Assembly (NCBI GenBank): GCA_965205055.1 | Contig: OZ242030.1 | Location: forward strand, 1,302,001 to 1,366,000 | Origin: CBDBBY01 sp965205055 | GTDB lineage: Bacteria > Pseudomonadota > Alphaproteobacteria > Rhodobacterales > Rhodobacteraceae | Direction of reading: 5' to 3' | Length of the DNA stretch: 64,000 nt | Part shown: piece by piece, positions 27,486-36,352 of the stretch | Position numbering within the stretch: position 1 is the first letter of the stretch | Layout of the letters: the number at the start of each line of letters is the position of its first letter | Program-made: the position numbers and the translations under genes | Notes under the pieces: model-generated | Told to the model about the DNA's origin: nothing | Databases searched by the model: none | Seen by the model: only the letters and a program-made list of their open reading frames with translations

Positions 27486-29021
27486 GTGACAAAAAACGCC
27501 ACGACGAATTCCAGTTGCGTTCTTGAAGTGCGCAACGCGACGAAATCGTTTCCCGGCGTCAAGGCCCTGGACGACGTGACGATCGAAATCCGAAAAAATG
27601 AAGTCGTCGGCCTGATCGGCGAAAACGGTGCCGGCAAATCGACGCTGCTGAAAATTCTCAACGGCGTTTATCAGCCTGAAGCGGGCGAAATCAGAATCAA
27701 CGGTCAGGCCGCTCGCGTCAAAGGGCCGCGCGACGCATTCGACCTCGGCATCGCGATGGTGTTCCAAGAGCAGTCCATTCTGCCCGTGCTCACCGTGGCG
27801 GAAAATATATTCCTTGGCCGCGAGAACGAATTTTTGCGATTCGGCGTTCTTGACAAGCGTGCGATGAATGAAGCAGCCAAAGAGGAGCTTCGCAAAGTCC
27901 ATCTCGACATCAGCCCCACCACCTTGTGCGACGATCTCACATTCGCCGAGAGGCAGATGGTGGAGATAGCCAAGGCGATTTCGCTGGATACCAGAATCGA
28001 TGGCGATATCGTCATTTTGCTGGACGAGCCCACTTCGGTTCTGGAATCGAAGGAGATCGAAGTTCTGTTCAGGCTCGTCGACGAACTCAAGGAAAGAGCT
28101 GCGTTCGTCTTCATATCGCACCGGATCGACGAGGTTCTGCGAATTTCGGATCGTGTCTATGTTTTGCGCGACGGCAAGGTCGTGTCCGAGGAGGAGGCAA
28201 CGGACGTATCGGTTCATCGCCTGCATGAACTCATGGTCGGACGGGCGCTCCAGCACGAGTATTACCGCGAGGCGCGGCAGGGCGAACCGAGCGGGGAGGC
28301 GGCGATGGAAGTCGTCGATCTTTCGTCGCGAGCCGGTTTCCGAAATGTTTCATTCAAGCTCCATACGGGCGAAATCCTTGGAATCGCGGGTGTCATAGGA
28401 TCCGGCAGGGAAGCTCTCGCCCAATGCTTGGCAGGCCTTGCGCCGATCGATTCGGGCAAACTCGTGATTGGAGGGAAGGCCCGACGATTCGGCAATCCTT
28501 CGCAGGCGGTTGCGGCGGGCATCGGCTATCTTCCGCGCGAACGGAGAACCGAAGGCGTGGTCACGGGCGCTCCGGTGTCGGAAAACATGACGATGCCCGC
28601 GCTCGACCAATTTTCAAGGTTCGGAATGGTCCAACGCAGATTGGAATTCAACGTCGTGTCCAATTGGATCGACAAGCTGAAGATCAAGACTCCGTCCCCG
28701 GATACCTTGGCCGGGTCGCTGTCCGGCGGAAACCAGCAGAAAGTCGTGCTCTCCAAATGGCGGATCGCCGGATCCAAAATCGTCGTGCTGGACCATCCGA
28801 CGCGCGGCATCGACGTCGGCGCGAAAGAGGACGTCTACGAATTGATCAGAGACATGACGGACGACGGACTGTCGATCGTACTGCTCGCCGACACTCTGGA
28901 AGAAGTCATCGGCCTGAGCCACACAATTCTGGTCATGCGCGACGGCGCTGAATCCGCGAGATTCGATGCGCCGCCCGGCGGCAAGCCGAGCCAAATCGAT
29001 CTGATCGAGCATATGGTCTGA
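27486..29021 (+). CDS. CUT2-type (RbsA-like) tandem ABC ATPase
   Basis: A 511-residue protein with two fused nucleotide-binding domains. The first has a normal Walker A (GENGAGKST) and Walker B (VILLDEPTS). In the second, Walker A is degenerate (GVIGSGREA), as is usual for RbsA-like proteins, but its signature LSGGNQQKVVLSKW is intact. It starts at GTG 27486, 4 nt after the first permease gene. The second permease follows about 106 bp later. Confidence 0.93.
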   Translation: MTKNATTNSSCVLEVRNATKSFPGVKALDDVTIEIRKNEVVGLIGENGAGKSTLLKILNGVYQPEAGEIRINGQAARVKGPRDAFDLGIAMVFQEQSILPVLTVAENIFLGRENEFLRFGVLDKRAMNEAAKEELRKVHLDISPTTLCDDLTFAERQMVEIAKAISLDTRIDGDIVILLDEPTSVLESKEIEVLFRLVDELKERAAFVFISHRIDEVLRISDRVYVLRDGKVVSEEEATDVSVHRLHELMVGRALQHEYYREARQGEPSGEAAMEVVDLSSRAGFRNVSFKLHTGEILGIAGVIGSGREALAQCLAGLAPIDSGKLVIGGKARRFGNPSQAVAAGIGYLPRERRTEGVVTGAPVSENMTMPALDQFSRFGMVQRRLEFNVVSNWIDKLKIKTPSPDTLAGSLSGGNQQKVVLSKWRIAGSKIVVLDHPTRGIDVGAKEDVYELIRDMTDDGLSIVLLADTLEEVIGLSHTILVMRDGAESARFDAPPGGKPSQIDLIEHMV

Positions 29022-29127
29022 TGACGCGGCTGTGCATGAACAATTCCATGATGCGGCAAACGGCTTCCGCCTTCATCCATCAAGCGGTCGGCGCCGAACT
29101 TCGTTCGGCGCATGGGGAGGCTTCGGA

Positions 29128-30078
29128 ATGATCCAAGAAGCGAAATCGATACTTTCCGGGCAAATTCCGCTGCTCACGCTTATCGGGCTGATCGTTCTGG
29201 TCGGCATCGTCGATCCGTCGTTTTTCAGCTTCCAGACGCTGATGGTGCTGACATCCGACACCATGACTCTTTTCATCATGGCATCCGGAGCGACGTTCGT
29301 CATCTTGATGGGCGGAATCGACTTGTCGGTTCAGTTCGTCGCCTCGATGACGAGCGTCATCGTCGCGCTGCTCCTGCCTGAACTGGGGTTTCTTGCAATA
29401 CCGATCGCCGTGGCGGCGGGCGCGATCGCAGGAATCGCCGGGGGCGTTTCCCACACTTGGCTTCGGATACCGTCGTTCATTTCCACTCTCGCGATCGGCG
29501 GCGTGGTCACGGCCGTCGCTTACGTTCTCTCGGATGCGCGCTCGATAAACATTTCCGGGGAAATCAGGGACACATACCTGTTTTGGATGGTCGGCGAGAC
29601 GCTCGGCGTCAAGAACGAAATCTGGGTCGGCCTCGCGTTGCTGGCAATCCTGGCGGTCGTGCAGATCGGCACGCCGTTCGGCCGGTTGGCGCGAGCGATC
29701 GGCGCCGGCGAACGCGCCGTCATCGCATCCGGAATAAAGGTGAACAGAATCAAATCCTACGCGTTCTTGCTTTCCGGCGCGACCGCGGGGTTTTCCGGCG
29801 TACTGATGGCCGCAAGGCTCGGGTCGGGGTCGCCCACGCTTGCGAACGAGTTCCTGCTCTACGCGATCGCGGCGATCATCCTCGGCGGCACAGCGCTGAC
29901 AGGCGGCGCAGGCGGCGTTTGGCGCACGTTTATCGGCGCTTTGATCATCAACGTTGTCAGGATCGGCATGACATTCCTGGGCGTCAGCGTCTTCGCCCAG
30001 CAGATCGTATTCGGAATCGCGCTCGTACTTGCGGTCGCGGCGACAATCGACCGTTCGCGAATTCAGATCGTCAAATAA
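29128..30078 (+). CDS. CUT2-type (ribose-like) ABC transporter permease, second copy
   Basis: A 316-residue RbsC-like permease. Its start MIQEAKSILSG at 29128 has GGGGAGG at 29114-29120, spacing 7, which decides against the upstream ORF start at 29032. Motifs GATFVILMGGIDLSVQ and ILGGTALTGGAGG parallel the first permease, and both proteins end in the same pattern, DRSRxQIVK, suggesting an old duplication. A perfect hairpin follows the stop. Confidence 0.92.
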   Translation: MIQEAKSILSGQIPLLTLIGLIVLVGIVDPSFFSFQTLMVLTSDTMTLFIMASGATFVILMGGIDLSVQFVASMTSVIVALLLPELGFLAIPIAVAAGAIAGIAGGVSHTWLRIPSFISTLAIGGVVTAVAYVLSDARSINISGEIRDTYLFWMVGETLGVKNEIWVGLALLAILAVVQIGTPFGRLARAIGAGERAVIASGIKVNRIKSYAFLLSGATAGFSGVLMAARLGSGSPTLANEFLLYAIAAIILGGTALTGGAGGVWRTFIGALIINVVRIGMTFLGVSVFAQQIVFGIALVLAVAATIDRSRIQIVK

Positions 30079-30082
30079 AGCT

Positions 30083-30110
30083 TGGCCGCCGGACGAGAGC
30101 CCGGCGGCCA
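30083..30110. terminator. Bidirectional terminator between CUT2 permease and binding-protein genes
   Basis: A perfect 10-bp stem (30083-30092 with 30101-30110) and an 8-nt loop, followed by TTT on the plus strand. It lies between convergent genes and 37 bp past the binding-protein stop. Confidence 0.75.
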
Positions 30111-30146
30111 TTTGCAACTCGAGGACGGCCTCGACGGCCTGCTCGA

Positions 30147-31232
30147 TCAGGAACGGTACTGGATCTGGCCGGTCGACTTGCCCCAATAGTCCTTGAAATC
30201 GAACGCCGCAGGCGCGCCGTAGTCCGCCACGGTGTCTTGCGTGATCAGAATGCCGGTTCCGTAGAATTCGCGATGGGCATTCGGCTCGTTGGCGATATCG
30301 ATTTCGCCGGTTGCGCTGTGGTAGCCGATCGAAAGCCCCATTCCGCCAGTCCACATCGGATCCCAAGCGACCGTGCCCGCCATCTCGCCCGCCTTCGTGG
30401 CTTCGATGACGGCATCGATTCCATCAATTCCGGTGACCAAGACCTCGCCGGCAAGTCCTTCCTGCCTGAGCGCTTCGAGCGCGCCGATGCCCATGCCGTC
30501 GTTCGCGGCCCAAATGCCCTTGATGTCGCGGCCGAACCGGGTCAACCACGCTTGGGTGATGTCGAAAGCTTTCGTCTCGTTCCAGTCCGCAGGCTGGAAA
30601 TCAAGCAGTTCGACATTGCCGTTTTCGGCGATAGCCTGATCCAATCCGATTTTCCGCTCGATCGCGGGCACATTCGCGAGAATTCCGCCCAGCGCGACGA
30701 TGCCTCCTGAACCGCCCATGCGCTTGAAGAGTTCTTCGGCGATCGCCTTCGCGCTCGGCACGCCGTCGAACGACATGTGCGCGACGTAGTGCGGATTGAA
30801 GTCCCAAGGATGCAGATCGTCCGGCTTGTTCCACTGCGTGACGACATATGCCCCAGCATTCGCGCAATCTTCGACAATTGTGCGCGCGTCGGGCGAGTCG
30901 TTGGGGTCGACGTTGAGGACCATTTTGCCGCCGGTGCGCGCGAGCATTGCCCGGATATCGGCGATTCCCTTTTCCGAGTTGCCCTCGGTGACAAGGACCT
31001 CGTAGCTGGCCCCGAGCCAGTCAGCGAACACCTTTCCGCCTTCGGCGAATGTCGCGTGGTAAGGGTTGGCAACCGACCGCATGGAATTGACGAGCGTCCA
31101 TTCCGATGGATTTGCCAGCACGCGCGCCGGAAGCGCGGACGCCATCGCCGCAAATCCAGCCGCCCCGGCGGCATTGCCAAGAAACGCTCGACGTCCGAGC
31201 GAAGCCAAACCAGTCAAATCATTATCTTTCAT
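30147..31232 (-). CDS. CUT2-type sugar ABC transporter substrate-binding protein with Tat-like signal
   Basis: A 361-residue periplasmic binding protein of the ribose/galactose group. The N-terminus carries a twin-arginine-like signal (GRRAFLGNAAGAAG) ending near ARVLA, so it may be exported folded by Tat. In the mature protein NSMRSVANPYHATFAEGG and the ligand-region motifs WAANDGMGIGALEAL and VTGIDGIDAV fit the family. It is convergent with the permease/ATPase genes instead of leading them, which is unusual, and so has its own promoter. The sugar or polyol ligand is unknown. Confidence 0.88.
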   Translation of the reverse strand: MKDNDLTGLASLGRRAFLGNAAGAAGFAAMASALPARVLANPSEWTLVNSMRSVANPYHATFAEGGKVFADWLGASYEVLVTEGNSEKGIADIRAMLARTGGKMVLNVDPNDSPDARTIVEDCANAGAYVVTQWNKPDDLHPWDFNPHYVAHMSFDGVPSAKAIAEELFKRMGGSGGIVALGGILANVPAIERKIGLDQAIAENGNVELLDFQPADWNETKAFDITQAWLTRFGRDIKGIWAANDGMGIGALEALRQEGLAGEVLVTGIDGIDAVIEATKAGEMAGTVAWDPMWTGGMGLSIGYHSATGEIDIANEPNAHREFYGTGILITQDTVADYGAPAAFDFKDYWGKSTGQIQYRS

Positions 31233-31656
31233 CTCACTCTCCTTCCAATTTTCGATAACTATTCAGTTAGTTACAAAAAATATTGAGAAAGGTAAAGCAG
31301 AAAGCGCACGGGCAGTGGACCTTCGCTTTAAAGTTTGCGACCGCGTTCGCGAGAAGACCGAGCAGATATTTGTCATTCATGCCGGCGAATTGCATCCGTC
31401 CCTTGAGCGAGTGGTCGTCGTCCATGAGGCGCACGATGTTCAGGGCGATGCGCCGAAGGGCGGAGCGGCCGGCTTCCGGCTCAAACCCCGAGTCGTGCAA
31501 CCGAACCCGGCCCCGCCGATTGCATGCAGCCGGATTCCGTCGTTTTGCCGCAAAGGCGGAATCGCAGCGGCGCCTGAATTCAGGCGCCGGCATCGCGAAG
31601 TCAGATCCGTTTTCTCTTGGACGGATGATCGGGGCGTGCCGGTCCGCGAATTCGCT
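31233..31656. other. Gene-free stretch between CUT2 binding-protein and AAA ATPase genes
   Basis: The AT-rich part at 31246-31300 (containing TTCGATAACTATTCAG) should hold the promoter of the binding-protein gene. The rest has short ORFs on both strands with no recognisable family. Confidence 0.5.
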
Positions 31657-32814
31657 TCAGCTCGCCGCCCGATCAATGACGTAGTTCATCAGGCTGGGAA
31701 TTCCGGGCTCGCAGCGGTCTTCAGTCCCGAACTGACTCCAAATGAAACCGACGTTTCGAAGAATGTCCTCAACCCATAAGACCGGCTCAATCCCGCCGCT
31801 TGTCTTCGCCCTTTCCTCCAGTTTCGCGTCTATGCTCCGGTCGATGGCCGATTTGATCGCGGTTATGGAAATCGATATCGTCTTCTGCGCAACGAAGAGT
31901 CGCGCAACGGCTTCGGCCGAAGACAATATGCCCCCAGCTTCAAGCTCGCTCCAGCGGTCGGCATAGTAAGCGTTCCTCGCAATGCGGAACGCCTTCAACG
32001 CCTGCTCCAGGATTGCGCCGCCGATTCTGTCGCCGTCAGCAAGCTTGTCCGGTTCGGCCTTGGCGGACCGATGCAATTCTCTGCCGACAAGCTGAATGAA
32101 ATAGGGATAGCACTGCGCAGCATCGGCCGCCTGATCCAGCGTGTCAGCCTCGATGCGGTAACCCATCCGCTCCAATGGCGCACGGAGCGCCTCCTGCGAA
32201 GCCGCTGCGTCGAGGCGCCCGATGCCGATCTTGTCCAAGCGGTTCCAGAACGTCGCCTCAATCCCGTTCAGGCGCGATGAAGTGTCCGGAGTGCCGGCGA
32301 GGATCAGCAGCAACGGCCGCCCTTCGCCGGCAAGCACCTGCGCATCGTTGAAGAAATCTCGAGCGACTTCCGGATTGTGATACAGAGTATGCGCCTCGTC
32401 GATCAACACCGCCAAGCCGCCATTTGAACATCTATTCTTCAGGATGGATCCGAGCAAATTTGCGCTTGGCGAATACAGGTTGCTTACGAAGGTCGTGAAC
32501 CTCCTCCGGTCCGCGAGCGCATCTGCGAGGTCGGAATGCGAACTGAAACTATCTGGATTCAAAATTACGCATTTGATTTTGCCGCCGTAGTGATCGGCAT
32601 GCGTCTTCACCCATTGGAGCAGTGCTGTCTTGCCGTTGCCGCGCGGGCCGATCAGAGCGATGTTCGCCGCCGGATTGCACTCCTCCCCCAAGTAATCAAG
32701 CGCCTCGATTATCACGGCCTTCTCGCGCTCGCGGCCGGCCAATAACGGCGGAGTCATTCCTGCCCCGGGTGTAAACTTTAGGGTTGGGCCTGTGGTCATG
32801 TTCGGCTGCGGCAT
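31657..32814 (-). CDS. Orphan ORC1/TniB-like AAA ATPase
   Basis: About 385 residues. Walker A is IGPRGNGKTALLQW, Walker B is LAVLIDEAHTLYHN, and LILAGTPDTSSRL supplies a sensor-1-like segment. The order fits stand-alone AAA ATPases of the ExeA/TniB/ORC1 type, which use ATP to remodel DNA-protein complexes or serve as regulatory partners. The C-terminal part is helical, possibly a winged helix. The start is uncertain: a TTG at 32841, ATG at 32814 or ATG at 32799; none has a good ribosome-binding site. No transposase, nuclease or partner gene is next to it, so its role is open. Confidence 0.75.
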   Translation of the reverse strand: MPQPNMTTGPTLKFTPGAGMTPPLLAGREREKAVIIEALDYLGEECNPAANIALIGPRGNGKTALLQWVKTHADHYGGKIKCVILNPDSFSSHSDLADALADRRRFTTFVSNLYSPSANLLGSILKNRCSNGGLAVLIDEAHTLYHNPEVARDFFNDAQVLAGEGRPLLLILAGTPDTSSRLNGIEATFWNRLDKIGIGRLDAAASQEALRAPLERMGYRIEADTLDQAADAAQCYPYFIQLVGRELHRSAKAEPDKLADGDRIGGAILEQALKAFRIARNAYYADRWSELEAGGILSSAEAVARLFVAQKTISISITAIKSAIDRSIDAKLEERAKTSGGIEPVLWVEDILRNVGFIWSQFGTEDRCEPGIPSLMNYVIDRAAS

Positions 32815-32984
32815 CGTTGCAGTCTTGGGCTGGCGATTCAAATATGGCGAACCGCTCGACCACCATTCGCGAAACCGGCGGCAATTTCAACGCCGCCGAC
32901 GGGAAGCGGCCAATTCCCAGGCTGATTGGAGTCCTTTCTACACCGAACCATTAATCATTTCGACAATGAAAGCAAAGTCGGGGG

Positions 32985-33110
32985 CGTTTCATGTTTTTTG
33001 GTCAGGCGGCAGCGCCGCAACAAGCCCTCCATTCGAGGAAGTCGGGCCAACGCATGTTTTAGCGGCGCCATTTGAAGGCGAGCAGGGCGTTGCCGCCGGC
33101 CAAAAAGGGC
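32985..33110 (+). repeat. Copy A of a diverged dispersed repeat
   Basis: Resembles 39041-39160 in the same orientation. Both have a TTTTGGTCAGGC core at a similar position, then GCAACA or GAACAA, then a CCAACG or CCAACA block, and an AGGGCGTTG or AAGCGTTGG block near the end. I judge roughly two thirds of positions shared by eye; both lie in gene-free DNA. Confidence 0.45.
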
Positions 33111-33166
33111 ATTGGATGTTAAGAACACGTCGCTAGCAGCGTACAGTTTCGACCCGCGATCCGATT

Positions 33167-33742
33167 TCATTCCCTGATCTCGTGCGCGTAAACACCCCAG
33201 AGTTGGGACTTGAGCACCCATCCTCTATGTCTGTCGACTCTTATGTGGCACCACTCATCGCTGCATTTTCCCAACTTGGCGACGACATCCTTCAGCGCGA
33301 CGGCGGTAATCGCCGAGCTGTCTTCCGGAGTGACATGAAGCGACACTTCGTCGCCGGTCACAACGACAGTACGGGCACCTGACAGAAGCGAGTAATGCAT
33401 CCATCCGCCGGAGCCATCCCAGATTCGAATGCGTCTCCAGTGCTCGTACTCTCCCACGATTTCCAGCGGCATGCCGCGGTGCGTGAACTCCCATTCGATC
33501 GGATGGGAGCGCCTTGGACCTCGTCGGACGCGCCCCTTGCCGGACTTCAGCGAAACATATCTCGGAATAGGCAGTCCTGTCACCGACCCGACGGACTTCT
33601 CGACCTCGACATCCAGCTCTGCGTACAATTTCGCCGCGTCATCGTCGGCGATTTGCGCATCCTGCGCCCAGCCGACCCCGGCGGACATCGTAAAAACCGC
33701 CGCCGCGACGAAGCCTTGCCGCCACCCAATGCAATGATTCAT
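33167..33742 (-). CDS. Periplasmic protein with bacterial SH3-like domains
   Basis: About 191 residues, probably exported: the N-terminus MNHCIGWRQGFVAAAVFTMSAGVGWAQ is a signal peptide ending AQ. The mature part has two SH3-like repeats, one ending GSGGWMHYSLLSGARTV and one ending RGWVLKSQLWGVY, the pattern of SH3_3/SH3_4 proteins that often bind the cell wall. I chose the ATG at 33742; a GTG at 33766 adds eight residues. It is divergent from the D-2-hydroxyacid dehydrogenase, and the two share a short promoter region. The biological role is unknown. Confidence 0.78.
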   Translation of the reverse strand: MNHCIGWRQGFVAAAVFTMSAGVGWAQDAQIADDDAAKLYAELDVEVEKSVGSVTGLPIPRYVSLKSGKGRVRRGPRRSHPIEWEFTHRGMPLEIVGEYEHWRRIRIWDGSGGWMHYSLLSGARTVVVTGDEVSLHVTPEDSSAITAVALKDVVAKLGKCSDEWCHIRVDRHRGWVLKSQLWGVYAHEIRE

Positions 33743-33867
33743 TGCCGCTTGCCTGTATTTTGTCACTATGAGCGAGTGCCGAAACTGCCGATCCGGCTTA
33801 TGTGTTGCCGAATGCTATCTGATTTTGCGACAATTGAGCAACCGAAATCATCGCGCGAGCGCTGAAT

Positions 33868-34854
33868 ATGCACAAACCTAAGCTCCGTGTGGCAGTAACG
33901 ACAAAACTGCCCGACACTATCGAAACCCGCATCATGGAGCTCTTCGATGCAACCTTGCGAACCGGCAGCGAGCCAATTTCGCGAGAAGAGCTTGCCGAAC
34001 TGGCGTCCGCAAGCGAGGTTTTGATTCCCACGATCACGGACGCGATCAATGAAGCTCTTCTGGAGCGGGCCGGACCGCAGCTCAAGCTGATCGCAAACTA
34101 CGGAGCGGGATTCGATCATATCGACGTTCAGGCGGCCCACCGGAGGAAAATACTGGTGACGAACACTCCGGGCGTGATGACCGAAGACACGGCGGACATG
34201 GCGATCGGCCTGATCATTGCGGTCGCCAGACGATTGAAGGAAGGCATTCGCGTCATGCAATCCGGCGGATGGTCCGGCTGGGAACCGACCGCTTATCTCG
34301 GCGCTCGGCTGGGCGGAAAGAGGCTCGGCATACTCGGGATGGGTCGAATAGGCTGCGCCGTTGCGAAGCGCGCGCGCGCTTTCGGGATGCAGATCCACTA
34401 CCACAACCGGCGCCGGGTCAACCAAAAATTGGAGTCCGAACTTGAAGCGACCTACTGGGAAAGCTTGGACCAAATGGTCAGCAGGATGGATGTGATTTCG
34501 GTCAACTGTCCGCACACCCCTTCCACGTATCACTTGATCAACGAGCGCCGGATGCGGCTCATGAAGCGAACTGCGGTGATCGTGAACACTTCGCGCGGCG
34601 AAGTCATCGACCAGAACGCATTGACGAGATTGCTTCGGGCCGGCGCCCTCGCAGGGGCCGGCCTCGACGTCTTCGAAAAGGGCATCCTGCCCAACCCTCG
34701 GCTTCTCAAACTAGAGAATGCCGTGCTGCTTCCGCATCAGGGGTCTGCAACCTACGAAGCGAGGGAAGAGATGGGGGAGAAAGTAATCCTGAACGTGCAG
34801 ACCTTCTCGGACGGGCATCAGCCGCCGGATCTCGTGCTTCCAAGCATGGCTTGA
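33868..34854 (+). CDS. NAD(P)-dependent D-2-hydroxyacid dehydrogenase (glyoxylate/hydroxypyruvate reductase-like)
   Basis: A 328-residue enzyme that interconverts 2-keto and D-2-hydroxy acids. The Rossmann motif LGILGMGRIGCAVAKRAR is near residue 153. The catalytic Arg is in VNTSRGEVID, the Glu lies in the region GLDVFEKGILPNP, and the His is in LPHQGSAT. NYGAGFDHIDV and RRKILVTNTPGVMTEDTADMA support the glyoxylate reductase branch. Its stop is only 14 bp from the convergent moeB-like gene. Confidence 0.9.
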   Translation: MHKPKLRVAVTTKLPDTIETRIMELFDATLRTGSEPISREELAELASASEVLIPTITDAINEALLERAGPQLKLIANYGAGFDHIDVQAAHRRKILVTNTPGVMTEDTADMAIGLIIAVARRLKEGIRVMQSGGWSGWEPTAYLGARLGGKRLGILGMGRIGCAVAKRARAFGMQIHYHNRRRVNQKLESELEATYWESLDQMVSRMDVISVNCPHTPSTYHLINERRMRLMKRTAVIVNTSRGEVIDQNALTRLLRAGALAGAGLDVFEKGILPNPRLLKLENAVLLPHQGSATYEAREEMGEKVILNVQTFSDGHQPPDLVLPSMA

Positions 34855-34868
34855 AACGGCGACAGGAC

Positions 34869-35888
34869 TCAGACTCCCTTCGCGCCGCAGATCCCGCAAC
34901 CTTCTCGGCGCTCGAATTCGACCTTTCTGCTTTCGCCCCAAAGGGCGTCGTAGATCATCATGGAATTCACGAGCGGCGCCCCGGCTCCGACAAGCAGCTT
35001 GATCGCTTCAGCGGCCATCATCGCGCCGACCACGCCGGGAAGCGCGCCTAGAACGCCTGCTTCCGCGCAGGGAGGAGCCGACCCGGGCGCCGGCGCTTCC
35101 GGGAACACGCATGCGAAACACGCCGAGCCGCGTTTTGCATCGAAAGCGCTGATTTGCCCTTCCCACTGGCTGATTGCGCCGAACACCATCGGGACGCCTT
35201 CCAAAACGCAAGCTTCATTCAAAATGGTCCTGGTGTCGAAATTGTCGGAGCCGTCTATCGCCAAATCGCAGCCGCGAACCAAGTCCGAGGCGTTGCTTCG
35301 ATCAATCCTCGTGCAATGGCTTGCGACCTTCAAATGCGGATTTATCAAGCGGGCGCGATTCGCGGCCCGTTCCGCCTTGGGCGCACCTATGTCCTTGTCC
35401 GTATACAGGACTTGTCTTTGCAGGTTCGACAAGGAAACCGAGTCTCCGTCCACGATATCGATCGTTCCGACGCCGGCCGCAGCCAAGTACTGGATCAGCG
35501 GAGATCCAAGCCCGCCGGCGCCGATCACCAGCAGCCTCGAGGACTTCAGTCTCCTTTGGCCGGTTCCGCCGATCTCGCGAAGCACAATATGGCGAGCATA
35601 GCGTTCGAGTTCTTCTTGGGAGAACCGCAAGTCGGCATCCGCTCCCATTGAATCCGCTTTTGAAACCTCTGATTCTTTCATCTTTTGCCGGGCAATTCGC
35701 TTGAGGCGTCGCAACGCGAGGACGTAAATCGCCACAGCGGCAGCGGCGAACGCCGCCAATAGCCATCCGGAAGCCGATGCCGCGATGCCAGGCTCCGTTT
35801 CCGCCCATGAAGCATTTCCGAATCCGACGAGGGGCAGCGTCCATCGCCACTGAACTGAGGCACCGCCAAGGCGTCGCGCAAATGTCAT
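34869..35888 (-). CDS. moeB: MoeB/ThiF-type adenylyltransferase with N-terminal membrane segment
   Basis: The last ~265 residues form a complete E1-like enzyme: YARHIVLREIGGTGQRRL, the ATP-binding GAGGLGSPLIQYLAAAG, DGSDNFDTR, and the zinc-binding pairs CFAC and CGIC. It would adenylate the C-terminal Gly-Gly of MoaD or a related sulfur carrier. In front is an extension of about 70 residues with one transmembrane segment (GWLLAAFAAAAVAIYVLAL). The ATG at 35888 overlaps the dut stop (TGATG), which supports the extension being translated. I recall similar extensions in Rhodobacterales. Carrier specificity (MoaD or ThiS) is not decided by the sequence. Confidence 0.87.
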   Translation of the reverse strand: MTFARRLGGASVQWRWTLPLVGFGNASWAETEPGIAASASGWLLAAFAAAAVAIYVLALRRLKRIARQKMKESEVSKADSMGADADLRFSQEELERYARHIVLREIGGTGQRRLKSSRLLVIGAGGLGSPLIQYLAAAGVGTIDIVDGDSVSLSNLQRQVLYTDKDIGAPKAERAANRARLINPHLKVASHCTRIDRSNASDLVRGCDLAIDGSDNFDTRTILNEACVLEGVPMVFGAISQWEGQISAFDAKRGSACFACVFPEAPAPGSAPPCAEAGVLGALPGVVGAMMAAEAIKLLVGAGAPLVNSMMIYDALWGESRKVEFERREGCGICGAKGV

Positions 35889-36352
35889 CAAAGCCCTGTC
35901 GAACCGAAACCGCCTTGATCTCGAATGGACTCGGACAGCGCATCCGCTTCCTCAAACCGAGCAGACGCGACCCGGGCGAAGACCATTTGGGCGATTCGGT
36001 CTCCATGCCTCACGATCTGCTCGCTTGTCCCGAGATTGACCAGCAGGACGCCCACTTCGCCCCTGTAGTCGCTATCGACCGTTCCGGGGCTGTTGAGAAC
36101 TGATAGGCCGCAACGGAGAGCCAAGCCGGATCTCGACCTGATCTGCGCTTCAAAACCCGCCGGAATCTCCATTTTGAATCCGAGCGGAACATGAACCCTT
36201 TCGAATGAGCGGACGACCAAACCTGTTTGCCGCGCATCTGCGGCAAGATTCGCTCGCAGGTCGACGCCTGCGGACCCCGGTGTGGAATAGGATGGAAGCG
36301 GAAGCGATCTGTCCGCGCTCTCCAGCCAGGATATCCGAATGTCGAGGCTCAC
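35888..36352 (-). CDS. dut: dUTP diphosphatase (dUTPase)
   Basis: A 154-residue trimeric-type dUTPase that hydrolyses dUTP to dUMP and pyrophosphate. Conserved motifs are visible in order: PGSAGVDLRA, RSRSGLA, NSPGTVDSDYRGE, GDRIAQM and the C-terminal GGFGSTG. The start is a GTG at 36352 that overlaps the coaBC stop in GTGA, so the two are translationally coupled. The ORF extends further upstream without family similarity. The coaBC-dut-moeB order is common in alphaproteobacteria. Confidence 0.95.
   Translation of the reverse strand: MSLDIRISWLESADRSLPLPSYSTPGSAGVDLRANLAADARQTGLVVRSFERVHVPLGFKMEIPAGFEAQIRSRSGLALRCGLSVLNSPGTVDSDYRGEVGVLLVNLGTSEQIVRHGDRIAQMVFARVASARFEEADALSESIRDQGGFGSTGL

Noticed and set aside
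29080..30366. 428-codon minus-strand frame opposite the second CUT2 permease
   Set aside because: No recognisable domain; the plus strand has a full permease with a strong ribosome-binding site.
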